A stretch of DNA of 64,000 nt from Geomonas anaerohicana (GTDB lineage: Bacteria; Desulfobacterota; Desulfuromonadia; Geobacterales; Geobacteraceae), in assembly GCF_016458305.1 (NCBI RefSeq), contig NZ_JAEMHL010000002.1:620001-684000 (forward strand). Reading direction: 5' to 3'. The position numbers were made by a program, and so were the translations under genes. Of this stretch, positions 25,824 through 34,142 are shown in pieces; positions within the stretch are counted from its first letter, which is position 1, and each line of letters starts with the position of its first letter. The notes under the pieces are model-generated. The model did no database searches. It worked only from the letters and a program-made list of their open reading frames with translations, and was not told where the DNA came from.

Positions 25824-25903
25824 CCCGGCGCCGGAACCTGGACGGCGTCCACGCCGCTTCCGCGACCTTCCCTCTTTACCCGCTCACGCGCAGGGGGACG
25901 CCT

Positions 25904-27133
25904 TCAGTCCGCGTCCACGTTGCGCACCCCCTCCGGCTTCCAGGCCGGTGAAATCACCTTGGCGCCGCACTCCTTGCCGAGCAGGGTGCCGAAGGTAACC
26001 GAGAAATCCCCGAACCTGTTGTTGACGTGATCCATGGCGCTCGCCAGGAGCGCCTTTTTGCGCTCGCTTTCGAATAGGGGCAGCTGTTCGGCCTGGTGGG
26101 TGAGGTTGGTGATGCGCACGCCCAAAAGGCGCACCGGCTGGGCCAGTTCCAGCTGGTCCAGCAGCTGCACGGCATCGCGGTAGATCTCGTCGCTGTTGTT
26201 GGTGGGGGCGGAACGGCTCATCTGCCGCGAAAACGTGGTGAAGTCCGGATAGCGGACGGTAAGGGTCACCGTCTTGCCGGTGACGCGGTATTTTCGGGCG
26301 CGTCTGCCCACCATTTCGGACAGTTGCAGCAGCACCGCAAGTATCTCCGAGCGCTGGCAAAGGTCGGTGTCCAGCGTGGTGCTGTGACCGACGCTCTTCA
26401 CCTCCTCGGCCTCCTCCTCGGGGACCACCGGACTATCGTCCACCCCGAGCCCCATGTAGTGCAGCCGTTCTCCGGTGACCCCGAACTTCTTCCTGAGGAT
26501 CTCGACCGGGAACCGCGCCAGTTCGCCGCAGGTCCTGATGCCGAAGGCCGCCAGCCGCTGCTGGGTCTTGGCCCCGATGCCGCACAGTTCCTGGATCGGC
26601 AGCCGTTCCATGACCCGGGCCACCTGGTCCGGCGCGATGACGGTGAGGCCGTCGGGTTTTTGCATGTCGGAGGCGAGCTTCGCCAGGAGCTTGTTTGGTG
26701 CGATGCCCACCGAGCAGGTGAGGCCGAAGCGTTCCCTGATGCGCTCCTTGATCATGCGGGCGATCTCCTCGGGCGCCCCGAAGAGGCTCAGGCTCCCGGT
26801 CACGTCCAGGAAGGCTTCGTCGATGGAGAATACCTCCACCAGCGGCGTGTACTCGCGCATGATGCCGATGATCTGCTTCGAGGTGTAGCTGTATTTCTTG
26901 TTGTTGCCGACCACGAAGATCAGCTCCGGGCACTTCTGGCGCGCCTCCCAGCTGTTCATCCCGGTCCTGACCCCGAAGGCGCGCGCCTCGTAGGAGCAGG
27001 TGGTGATGATGGTGCGCTTGGCCGCGCCGATCACCGCCACCGGTTTCCCCTGCAGGGCGGGGTTCGACTGCTGCTCGACCGAGGCGAAAAATGCGTTCAT
27101 GTCGATGTGCAGGATGATCCGGTTCTCTGCCAA
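25904..27133 (-). CDS. dinB: DNA polymerase IV (Y family)
   Basis: The 409-residue protein has catalytic motifs HIDMNAFFASVEQ and SIDEAFLDVTG, two helix-hairpin-helix units near ELCGIGAKTQQRLAAFGI, and the little finger domain. The C-terminal QLPLF (about residue 373) is a beta-clamp-binding motif. It performs error-prone bypass of damaged template during the SOS response. It is last in lexA/81-aa ORF/dinB, behind two LexA boxes, so damage induction is expected. Confidence 0.94.
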   Translation of the reverse strand: MAENRIILHIDMNAFFASVEQQSNPALQGKPVAVIGAAKRTIITTCSYEARAFGVRTGMNSWEARQKCPELIFVVGNNKKYSYTSKQIIGIMREYTPLVEVFSIDEAFLDVTGSLSLFGAPEEIARMIKERIRERFGLTCSVGIAPNKLLAKLASDMQKPDGLTVIAPDQVARVMERLPIQELCGIGAKTQQRLAAFGIRTCGELARFPVEILRKKFGVTGERLHYMGLGVDDSPVVPEEEAEEVKSVGHSTTLDTDLCQRSEILAVLLQLSEMVGRRARKYRVTGKTVTLTVRYPDFTTFSRQMSRSAPTNNSDEIYRDAVQLLDQLELAQPVRLLGVRITNLTHQAEQLPLFESERKKALLASAMDHVNNRFGDFSVTFGTLLGKECGAKVISPAWKPEGVRNVDAD

Positions 27134-27136
27134 GTG

Positions 27137-27382
27137 CTACTGCTCCTCGACCCCAACGAGGGTCCAGTTCTGGTCGGAGGTGTCGTACATAAGTTCATAG
27201 AGGTTGCAGTCGTCGCAGACCGCGAAGTGCAACCGGGTCGCTCCCCCCAACGAGTCCTGCCAGCAGTAGGCAAGGCGGGTGACGCAGCACTTTTGCCGGC
27301 GCCACTCGAACCAGACCGGCCGGATCCCGGCGCCGGGGGCGAAGATGGCCGCGACCCTGACACTGTCGCACAAGCGCTGCAT
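27137..27382 (-). CDS. Small hypothetical protein between lexA and dinB
   Basis: This 81-residue protein (MQRLCDSVRVAAIFAPGAG) has no family recognised here. It is rich in Cys and Trp: five Cys, including KCCVTRLAYC and FAVCDDCNLYEL, and four Trp. RLHFAVCDDCNLYELMYD resembles a small beta-sheet domain for metal or nucleic-acid binding, but that is guesswork. It starts 4 nt after lexA stops and ends 3 nt before dinB begins, so it is tightly coupled and shares SOS control. The frame stays open upstream into lexA; ATG 27382 fits the operon spacing. Confidence 0.7.
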   Translation of the reverse strand: MQRLCDSVRVAAIFAPGAGIRPVWFEWRRQKCCVTRLAYCWQDSLGGATRLHFAVCDDCNLYELMYDTSDQNWTLVGVEEQ

Positions 27383-27386
27383 GAAA

Positions 27387-27992
27387 TTACTCCATCTGCC
27401 GGTAGATGCCAACAACTTTCCCCACGATGGAGACCTCACCGTCCCCCTCGTGCACGAAGATGGGATCGTAGTTGGGGTTTTCCGGCTGCAGCCTGATCCG
27501 GTTCGCCTCGCGGTAAAAACGCTTCAAGGTCGCCTCGCCCGCCACCATGGCGACCACGATGTCCTTGTTGTGGGCGTCGGGTTGCGGGCGCACCAGGGCG
27601 AGGTCCCCCTCCTTGATGTGGGCGTGGATCATGGAGTCCCCCTTCACGCGCAGGAAGAAGGTCCCCCCCTTGTCCAGTTGCGAGCGGTCGATGGTGAAGT
27701 GCCCCTCGATGTCCTCTATGGCCGGGTGCAGCGCCCCGGCACGCACCGTCCCCACGATGGGGAGGCTCGCCCCCTGTCCCTGCCGGTTCAGGGTAATCCC
27801 CCGGGTGCTCCCTTCCTGGCGGCGCAGATACCCCTTCTTCTCAAGGGCCTCCAGGTGCTTCAGTACCCCCAGCGTGCCGCTCACCCCGAGCTTGGCGCCG
27901 ATCTCGCGCAGGGTGGGGGGGTAGCCGTAGGCCTCGATGTGCCGGGAAACGATCTCCAGCACCTGCTGTTGTCGTGACGTCAGTTGCTCCAT
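27387..27992 (-). CDS. lexA: LexA repressor
   Basis: The 201-residue protein begins MEQLTSRQQQVLEIVSRHIE with the LexA helix-turn-helix (YPPTLREIGAKLGVSG). The self-cleavage site Ala-Gly is in VRAGALHPA, the catalytic Ser in VKGDSMIHAH and the Lys in AGEATLKRFY. ATG 27992 is chosen for AGGAGG at good spacing. It represses its own operon through the boxes at 28007-28040 and is inactivated by RecA-stimulated self-cleavage after DNA damage. Confidence 0.95.
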   Translation of the reverse strand: MEQLTSRQQQVLEIVSRHIEAYGYPPTLREIGAKLGVSGTLGVLKHLEALEKKGYLRRQEGSTRGITLNRQGQGASLPIVGTVRAGALHPAIEDIEGHFTIDRSQLDKGGTFFLRVKGDSMIHAHIKEGDLALVRPQPDAHNKDIVVAMVAGEATLKRFYREANRIRLQPENPNYDPIFVHEGDGEVSIVGKVVGIYRQME

Positions 27993-28006
27993 GAAAACCA
28001 CCTCCT

Positions 28007-28040
28007 GGTTACCTGTTGACAACCTTACCAGGTGGTAACC
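28007..28040 (-). promoter_or_regulatory. Two overlapping LexA boxes
   Basis: On the plus strand GGTTACCTGTTGACAACC (28007-28024) fits GGTT-N2-C-N4-G-N3-ACC, the LexA motif reported for Geobacter sulfurreducens, at every fixed base. The adjacent 28023-28040 reads GGTTACCACCTGGTAAGG on the minus strand, with one mismatch to the same motif. They overlap by two bases and end 15 bp before the lexA ATG. Confidence 0.85.
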
Positions 28041-28079
28041 ATTGGCTGTCAACTGCAAAATGGCGCGTTGCCTGGCTTC

Positions 28080-28107
28080 TTGAGTATTAGCGATTTCCAA
28101 TTATAGT
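28080..28107 (+). promoter_or_regulatory. Sigma-70 type promoter of the outer-membrane protein gene
   Basis: TTGAGT (28080-28085) and TATAGT (28102-28107) are separated by 16 bp and lie about 50 bp before the start codon. The LexA boxes end 40 bp upstream, so damage control of this gene is possible but not required. Confidence 0.6.
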
Positions 28108-28159
28108 GAAGCGTTGTTCCCGGAATTGCAGCGCCAGTCCAACTGAAAGGGAGGCAGCC

Positions 28160-29524
28160 ATGGCAAACGAGATGGGGCGACCAAAGGGCGCAACGTGGGG
28201 GGAGAAAAGGGGCACCCAGGGGGGGGGCGGGAATGGTCGGAGCGCTACTGGCCCGGCGGCAGGGAAGAGACGCGGTGCAAGGGCGGCTCTCGCTCTTTAC
28301 GTGCTTGGGGCATGGCTCACCCTGGTGCCGTGCCTGTGCTGCCTGGCCGCCGAAGAGCCGGTATACCGCACCCCGCTGGCCGGCGAGGCGAAACGGGTTA
28401 CCTTCATGGGCGAGCTCGTGGACATACCGGCGGTGGACCGCGCCGATATGACCTCGATCACGGTAGGGGCCTCGTTGCTGGCGCCGGCCCAGGGGCAGAG
28501 CCCGATCATCCCGGTGGCCGCCCTGTACCACCGGCGCATTACCGACCACAGCTACCGCCGGGCCATGGTTTCGGTTTTCGTCAACGAGCTCGATTACCTG
28601 CGCGACCTGGGGGGATGGGACGTGGTGGCCCAGTTCGAAAACGACACGCTCCCGGTGGCGGGACGGGAACTGCGTAACGGCGAGGAGATCCGCGGCACCG
28701 CGCTCTATCACGGGGTCCTGCTCGGCTCGCTCGGGGTCGGCTGGCGCACCCCTGTCTACCCGTTCCAAGTCGACAACGACCTCAGGGTGCAACTGGTGGG
28801 GCGGGGGGGGTACTTCTACGCCCACCCCGAGAAGGATACGGCACCGGGGCTGTGGGTTCCTCCCAACACCCCCCTCTACGGGGCGCGGCTGCGTTGCCGC
28901 TACGACGGGCTGCGGCGCAACCTGCTGGAATTGCCGCACCAGGGGGTGGCGGCCGGCTTCGACGTCGACTACCTGCATCGGGACCGGTGGCAGGGGGAGA
29001 GGGGGGCGGGCGACCGGGGCAACCGCGACTACACTCAGGTTGAGGGACACTTGGTAGCGGCGGGCGGGGTGCCCGGGCTTTCCGAGCGCAACCGGCTGCT
29101 GTTCAGCCTCTACGGCGGCATGACCGCGCAGGGGAGGGGGGACCGCTTCAACGCCTTTCGCCTGGACGGCGCCCCCTTCCCGAGCGAGCAGTACGACCTC
29201 GCATGGCCGCACTACTCCGGCGTCATCTACGACCGGGTGCTCGCGCGCGGTTACGCCACGGCCAGCGCCGGCTACCGGCGCGAGCTTGCCTTTTTCCTCT
29301 ACCTGAGCACGCTCGGCTCCTACATCTGGGCGGACCGCTCCAGCGCCGTCGGCAACAACCGGGTCGATTTCGACGAGATGCACGGCGCCGCCGCCACGGT
29401 CGCGGTTGACACTGCCTTCGTCTGGGATTCGTCGCTTTACCTGGCCTGGAGTTGGGAGTCGGGGGTGATGCGCAACGGTCGTTCGGGCAACGGCGTCACC
29501 TTGATCTGGAACAAGCTTTTCTGA
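28160..29524 (+). CDS. Putative outer-membrane beta-barrel protein, unknown function
   Basis: The 454-residue protein has a polar, Gly/Arg-rich N-terminus of about 40 residues, then a hydrophobic stretch (AALALYVLGAWLTLVPCLCCLAAEE) that reads as a late signal peptide. The rest alternates polar and aromatic residues in amphipathic strands (YRRAMVSVFVNELDYL, YFYAHPE, SSLYLAWSWESGVM) and ends NKLF with a terminal Phe, as outer-membrane barrels do. GGGAGG supports ATG 28160. It is divergent from lexA. The family was not recognised. Confidence 0.65.
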   Translation: MANEMGRPKGATWGEKRGTQGGGGNGRSATGPAAGKRRGARAALALYVLGAWLTLVPCLCCLAAEEPVYRTPLAGEAKRVTFMGELVDIPAVDRADMTSITVGASLLAPAQGQSPIIPVAALYHRRITDHSYRRAMVSVFVNELDYLRDLGGWDVVAQFENDTLPVAGRELRNGEEIRGTALYHGVLLGSLGVGWRTPVYPFQVDNDLRVQLVGRGGYFYAHPEKDTAPGLWVPPNTPLYGARLRCRYDGLRRNLLELPHQGVAAGFDVDYLHRDRWQGERGAGDRGNRDYTQVEGHLVAAGGVPGLSERNRLLFSLYGGMTAQGRGDRFNAFRLDGAPFPSEQYDLAWPHYSGVIYDRVLARGYATASAGYRRELAFFLYLSTLGSYIWADRSSAVGNNRVDFDEMHGAAATVAVDTAFVWDSSLYLAWSWESGVMRNGRSGNGVTLIWNKLF

Positions 29525-29567
29525 GGGAACGCTTGCAATCGGGGGGGAATGGCCTTAATGTGGCAGC

Positions 29568-29592
29568 GCTTCCCCTCAAGGGGAGGGGAAGC
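29568..29592. terminator. Hairpin between convergent genes
   Basis: GCTTCCCCTC (29568-29577) and GAGGGGAAGC (29583-29592) form a 10-bp stem with loop AAGGG. It overlaps the 3' end of the ChaN-like gene and lies behind the barrel gene. There is no T-tract, so it may protect transcript ends rather than terminate. Confidence 0.4.
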
Positions 29593-30439
29593 TGACCAGG
29601 TAGTCGATGGCATCGGGCGAAGCCTTGCCGCCGCTGAATTCCTTTATCTCGGGCATGAGCACCAGGCTGGCAAGCTTGGCGCCGTTGCGCGCGAGCTGCT
29701 CGGGGACCGCGTTCTTTACCCCGTGCCAGACACCGGTCAGGGCGACGATCTTGGTTTTGGGGGACTTCTTCAGGTACTGGCTGATGTTCATGGCCATGCC
29801 GGAATTGCGCAGGGTCTGCGCCTCGCAGAAGTACTCGAAGACGCGCCCCTTGGCCACGTGCTTGAAGACCTCGCCGAAGGACTGCTTCAGGAACTCGGTG
29901 TGTGGGTTGTTGAGATCGCACATGGTCCCCTGAGGGAGGTTTTTACGTTCCTCGGGAGTGAGGGAGGCGTACCCCTGGCGCGACACCTTGATCACCACCT
30001 CCTTGGGGACGTTCAGGGCGATCATCGGGATCTTGTTGTCGCGGGCGAACATGAAGATGTCGCGGTAAAGGCGCCAGTCGTAGGACCAGTTCCTGGCGAA
30101 CACCTGTCGGAAATCGGCTTCGGACATGGTTCCCGCTATGAAAGCGTCCAACTCCTTCTGGCTGTCCGACTGCATAACCTCCACCCCGATGGCCAACGGG
30201 AGCTGGCGGGCCTTGAGCTGGCGGATCACCTCCAGCTGCAGGTCGTGGTGGGGGGCGGCATCGTGCACCTCGCCGATCATGACCAGGTCGGCGGCCTCGG
30301 CCTTGGCGCACAGTTGCTGTAGGGTGACCGCCTGGCGGTCGCTGACGCGGGTGATGGCCTGGCCGGCGCGTGCGCTGAAGGGAAGAGCCAAGGTGCAGAG
30401 GGCGACTAACAGCAGGGCGATGGTCTTGGGCATGGTCAT
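29576..30439 (-). CDS. ChaN-like protein (Tiki/haem-binding uptake superfamily)
   Basis: The 287-residue protein has a signal peptide (MPKTIALLLVALCTLALPFSARA). IGEVHDAAPHHDLQLEVI is the superfamily signature, with a conserved Glu and His at the presumed metal or haem site; further conserved parts are GVEVMQ and ALTGVWHGVKNAVP. In Campylobacter, ChaN binds haem; the Tiki branch are proteases. Either role at the cell envelope is possible. No lipobox is seen. It is single and convergent with the barrel gene. Confidence 0.8.
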   Translation of the reverse strand: MTMPKTIALLLVALCTLALPFSARAGQAITRVSDRQAVTLQQLCAKAEAADLVMIGEVHDAAPHHDLQLEVIRQLKARQLPLAIGVEVMQSDSQKELDAFIAGTMSEADFRQVFARNWSYDWRLYRDIFMFARDNKIPMIALNVPKEVVIKVSRQGYASLTPEERKNLPQGTMCDLNNPHTEFLKQSFGEVFKHVAKGRVFEYFCEAQTLRNSGMAMNISQYLKKSPKTKIVALTGVWHGVKNAVPEQLARNGAKLASLVLMPEIKEFSGGKASPDAIDYLVSFPSP

Positions 30440-30572
30440 CTAAGGTCCTGGGTCCGTTTGGTTTTGGAAGCTGCAGCCTACACCAACGGCGGTAAGATCA
30501 CAACTTTAATTGCCTGCTGGCTTGCCTGCCACAGGCCCAAGGCGCGGGGTGCCGCGCTTGCTGGAGGTGCGC

Positions 30573-32621
30573 GTGCAGGTGTTTGCCATGTTGTCATCGC
30601 TTCTTTTCATGCTGCTACTGGCGTTTTCTGCCGAGCCGGCCGCCGCAAGCGGGGCTGCGGCCGTCCTCAGCCAGGACATCGCCGTAACCCTCGATCCACC
30701 CCGGCACGAGTTGGGGGGCGAAAGCCGCATCGCCTTCGCCCCGGGCAGCCGCAAGGTCCGCTTGAGGCTCGCGAAGCAGGCCCGAGTAGACTCGGTGCGT
30801 TGCGCAGGCCGCGACCTTCCCTTCACCTTCCGCTCCGGCGCCATCGAGCTGGAACTTCCGCAGGGGGAAACCAGCGTGGCACTCGCCTATCACGCCAGCT
30901 TCAACGACCAGGTGGCGCGGCATCCGGCCGCGGGCGAGGACCCAAGCTACGGCGTCAACGCTACCATCGGCAGCGAGGGGACCTTCCTCGGGGGGGGCGC
31001 CTACTGGTACCCGGTGCCGGAGCAGGTCCCGGCCAGCCGCAAGGTCACCGTCTCGGCACCGGCCGGAACCGAAGCGATCACCTTCGGCGCCCGGCTGGCA
31101 CGGGAGACCTCGGCCGGCGTCACCCGCTCGGTGTGGCAGGAGACCAGGCCGGTGGGGGGGCTGTCGCTGTGCGCCGGACCGTACCTGGTCGAGGAGCGCA
31201 AGGCGGCCGGCATCACGCTCTACAGCTACTTCTACCGTGACAACGCCCAACTCGCGCCACGCTACCTGGACGCCGCCGCGAAGTACCTCACCCTGTACCA
31301 GGAACTCTTCGGCCCCTATCCCTTCGAGAAGTTCGCGGTGGTGGAGAACTTCTTCCCCACCGGCTACGGCTTTCCCTCCTTCACGCTGCTGGGGGGCTCC
31401 GTGATCAAGCTTCCCTTCATCGTCGACACCAGCCTTCCCCACGAGATCGCCCATTCATGGTGGGGTAACGGCATCGATGTCGACCTCAGTGAAGGCAACT
31501 GGTGCGAGGGACTGGTCACCTACCTGGCCGACTACCTCTTAAAGGAGCGCCGCTCGCAGGCTGAAGCCGCCGAATACCGCAGGCAGCTCCTCATTGATTA
31601 CGCCTCCCTGGTCACCACGGAAAACGACTTCCCGCTCACCGCCTTCGTGAGCCGCAACGATCCCGCCTCCCGGGCCATCGGCTACGGCAAGGCTGCCATG
31701 GTGTTCCACATGATCCGGTCCCGGATCGGCGATGAGGCCTTCTTCAGCGCGCTGCGGGAGCTGGCGCGGCAGCGCATGTACCGCTCCGCTTCCTGGAGCG
31801 ACCTGCTGGCTGCCTTCGTGCGTGCCTCGGGCCAAGACCTTGCCCCGATCAGGCCCCTCATCGAGCGCAAGGGGGGGGCACGGCTTGCCCTCAGCGGCGC
31901 GCAGAGCCGGCGCCTGGCAACGGGATGGCAGGTGACCGGAACGCTCAGGCAGTCCCCGCCGTATTTCGGGCAGGACGTTCCCCTGCGGTTGGAGACCGCG
32001 GCGGGGGCGCTCACCCGGCCGGTTCCTGTCCCGGCGCAGGGTGCCGCCAGCTTCGACCTCGCCGCACCGGGACAGCCGCAGCGCCTGCTGCTCGACCCTG
32101 ATGCGGAAATCTTCCGCGTCCTCTCACCCGGGGAGATACCGGCTACCGTCAACAGCATCAAGGGGGCCGGCAACCTGATCGGGGTGATTACCCGGAACTG
32201 CCGAGTGGAGCGGGGGAGCTTCCGCGCCTTTCTCGCTTCCCTGTCCCAGGGCAAGGCTGCGGTGGTCGACGAGGCGGACCTGAAACCCGGGCAGGCGGCG
32301 CGACACGACCTCCTCTTTTGCGGCTTACCCGGCGACCCTGCGCTGCTGCCGGCCGGCGCCGAGACCATCAGCCGGGGCGGAGCGACGGAGCAGGGGGACA
32401 CGCTAACCTTCACGGTGCTGCAGCGCAGCGCCCCGGAGCAGGGCGTGGTCGCCCTGTTCGAGCCGGGGTCGCCCGCGGCAGCGGTCCAGTACGGCCCCAA
32501 GGTGACCCACTACGGCAAATACGGCTACCTCCTCTTCTCCGGCGGCGCCAACCGCCGCAAGGCCACCGCTCCTCCCGCCGATGGTGGGGCGGTGGTCCGT
32601 TTCCCCGGGTACGCCCCCTAG
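30573..32621 (+). CDS. M1-like zinc metallopeptidase, exported
   Basis: The protein of about 682 residues has a signal peptide (SLLFMLLLAFSAEPAAA) and an M1-type centre. HEIAHSWWGNG is followed by NWCEGLVTYLADYL, where Glu is the third zinc ligand. The usual exopeptidase motif GAMEN is absent; the equivalent strand reads VVENFFPTGYGFPS. The HEXXH-to-Glu spacing is 17 rather than 18. It is therefore an M1-like peptidase of uncertain specificity, probably periplasmic. GTG 30573 is chosen near GGAGGT; GTG 30579 or ATG 30588 are alternatives. Confidence 0.78.
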   Translation: MQVFAMLSSLLFMLLLAFSAEPAAASGAAAVLSQDIAVTLDPPRHELGGESRIAFAPGSRKVRLRLAKQARVDSVRCAGRDLPFTFRSGAIELELPQGETSVALAYHASFNDQVARHPAAGEDPSYGVNATIGSEGTFLGGGAYWYPVPEQVPASRKVTVSAPAGTEAITFGARLARETSAGVTRSVWQETRPVGGLSLCAGPYLVEERKAAGITLYSYFYRDNAQLAPRYLDAAAKYLTLYQELFGPYPFEKFAVVENFFPTGYGFPSFTLLGGSVIKLPFIVDTSLPHEIAHSWWGNGIDVDLSEGNWCEGLVTYLADYLLKERRSQAEAAEYRRQLLIDYASLVTTENDFPLTAFVSRNDPASRAIGYGKAAMVFHMIRSRIGDEAFFSALRELARQRMYRSASWSDLLAAFVRASGQDLAPIRPLIERKGGARLALSGAQSRRLATGWQVTGTLRQSPPYFGQDVPLRLETAAGALTRPVPVPAQGAASFDLAAPGQPQRLLLDPDAEIFRVLSPGEIPATVNSIKGAGNLIGVITRNCRVERGSFRAFLASLSQGKAAVVDEADLKPGQAARHDLLFCGLPGDPALLPAGAETISRGGATEQGDTLTFTVLQRSAPEQGVVALFEPGSPAAAVQYGPKVTHYGKYGYLLFSGGANRRKATAPPADGGAVVRFPGYAP

Positions 32622-32736
32622 CGCTTGCCGGCGCCTCCCTGCACGGGGGGCGCCGGTTCCCCCCCTCCGCAGGCTCCCATCGTCCCCGCGTCACATTTCC
32701 CTCTAAAAAAGTTTGATTTTTTGAATTAAAAATCGC

Positions 32737-32763
32737 TTAAGTTATACTTCCCGACGTCGATAA
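32737..32763 (+). promoter_or_regulatory. Sigma-28 (FliA) promoter of the flagellin gene
   Basis: TTAAGTTA (32737-32744), 11 bp, then GTCGATAA (32756-32763) matches the sigma-28 consensus TAAAGTTT-N11-GCCGATAA at 6/8 and 7/8 positions with exact spacing. The leader of about 120 nt contains a CCGGC/GCCGG hairpin at 32853-32867. Confidence 0.8.
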
Positions 32764-32891
32764 GCAGACTATCGTGCGTGCGGAGGGGGCGCCGAACTGG
32801 CCACTCTGCGACCTTTTTCCCGTGCGAGACAGCACCAACGGTTGGAAAACCACCGGCAGAACGCCGGGTCGCCCAGAAAAGGAGCTACGCC

Positions 32892-33710
32892 ATGACAGTT
32901 AGTGATATCTCTTTGACCGCCGGCATGAGGACCAACCTTCTGTACCTGCAGAACACCAGCCAGCTGCTGAACCGTACCCAGCAGAGGCTGTCGTCGGGCA
33001 AGAAGGTCAACAGCGCCCTGGACAACCCGACCAACTACTTCGCGGCCCAAAACGCCAACCAGCGCGCCAGCGACCTGTCCGACCGCAAGGACGGCATGTC
33101 GGAAGCGGTGCAGACGGTACAGGCTACCAACGCAGGCATCACCGCCATCACCGGTTTGATCAACGCCGCCAAGGGTGTGGCCCAGTCCGCCCTCTCCACC
33201 AGCGACACCAACGTCCAGTCCAAGCTGGCCAGCCAGTACAACACCATCCGCAGCCAGATCGACAACATCTCCTCGGACTCGGGGTATCGCGGACTGAACC
33301 TTCTGAGCACCATCAACACCCTCACGGTCAACTTCAACGAGGACGCCAGTTCCACCCTGGACGTGGTGGGCTTCCTCGCCAGTTCGGGCGGCCTGAGCCT
33401 CTCCGAGGCCAGCGGTAACTGGCAGACCGTCTCCGATATCACCACCGACACGGCGAAGATGGATACCGCCATCTCGACCCTCAGGGTCAACACCCAGGCC
33501 CTGGCCGCCAACCTCAACATCATCACCACGCGCCAAAGCTTCACCGACGAGATGATCAACACCCTGCAGACCGGCGCCGACAACCTGACCCTCGCTGACA
33601 TGAACGAGGAGGGTGCCAACATGCTCATGCTGCAGACCCGCCAGTCGCTGGGCACCACCTCGCTCAGCCTCTCGTCGTCGGCCGCGCAGTCCATCCTCAA
33701 GCTGTTCTAG
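32892..33710 (+). CDS. fliC: Flagellin
   Basis: The 272-residue protein has flagellin N- and C-terminal helices: NTSQLLNRTQQRLSSGKKVNSALDN near the start and NEEGANMLMLQTRQSLG with QSILKLF at the end. The central variable region is very short, so the filament would have almost no outer domain. AAAAGGAG precedes ATG 32892. The gene stands alone among non-flagellar genes but has a sigma-28 promoter. It is exported by the flagellar type III apparatus. Confidence 0.93.
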   Translation: MTVSDISLTAGMRTNLLYLQNTSQLLNRTQQRLSSGKKVNSALDNPTNYFAAQNANQRASDLSDRKDGMSEAVQTVQATNAGITAITGLINAAKGVAQSALSTSDTNVQSKLASQYNTIRSQIDNISSDSGYRGLNLLSTINTLTVNFNEDASSTLDVVGFLASSGGLSLSEASGNWQTVSDITTDTAKMDTAISTLRVNTQALAANLNIITTRQSFTDEMINTLQTGADNLTLADMNEEGANMLMLQTRQSLGTTSLSLSSSAAQSILKLF

Positions 33711-33720
33711 TCTCTCCAGG

Positions 33721-33744
33721 GCGGGATGGCGCCAGCCATCCCGC
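33721..33744 (+). other. Strong hairpin after flagellin
   Basis: GCGGGATGGC and GCCATCCCGC form a perfect 10-bp stem with loop GCCA. No T-tract follows, and the next ORF has its own ribosome site. It is best read as a 3' stabiliser for flagellin mRNA that lets some transcripts run into the small gene downstream. Confidence 0.65.
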
Positions 33745-33775
33745 TCCCACGCAGACCGTGGGATAAGGAGCGGGT

Positions 33776-34009
33776 ATGAAAAAATCACAGCTTATGCCGG
33801 CATGCCGCCTGTCCCAGGGCAGCGCGCCACCCGGGAGTGAGCCCGGGGCGCGTGCTGCGGCAACAGCTCCCGGGGGAGAGTGCGGGGTCCCCGTGGATCT
33901 CAGGGAGGAAGGGGCCAACATGCTGCGCCTGGTCCAGTCCCAGCAAGAGGCGCAGACGCCTTTGGCCAGTTCGTCGCGACAGGCACAGTTGGTCCTGGGA
34001 CAGTTCTAG
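33776..34009 (+). CDS. Small protein with a flagellin-like C-terminal tail
   Basis: This 77-residue protein ends with REEGANMLRLVQSQQEAQ and then SSSRQAQLVLGQF. That matches the last 35 residues of the flagellin just upstream (EEGANMLML, a Q-rich stretch, SSSAAQSILKLF) including the terminal Phe. The first 40 residues (Gly, Pro, Ala rich) have no flagellin similarity. AAGGAG at 33765-33770, five bases before the ATG, is a good ribosome site, so it is probably translated. The flagellin tail is the binding site for chaperone FliS and packs in the filament core. It may be a remnant of a second flagellin gene or a regulator or cap that mimics the tail. Confidence 0.7.
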   Translation: MKKSQLMPACRLSQGSAPPGSEPGARAAATAPGGECGVPVDLREEGANMLRLVQSQQEAQTPLASSSRQAQLVLGQF

Positions 34010-34142
34010 GGGGGCGGTAACTCGCCGACAACTGCGCGTTTTTTTTACTAAGGGGGGTCTGAAAATTGCAGACGCTTCAGCCTGAGGGGGCATCACCAAA
34101 AACTGGCTGAGGTAGCTTAAGCCGCAGCACGAGGGGGCGGTT

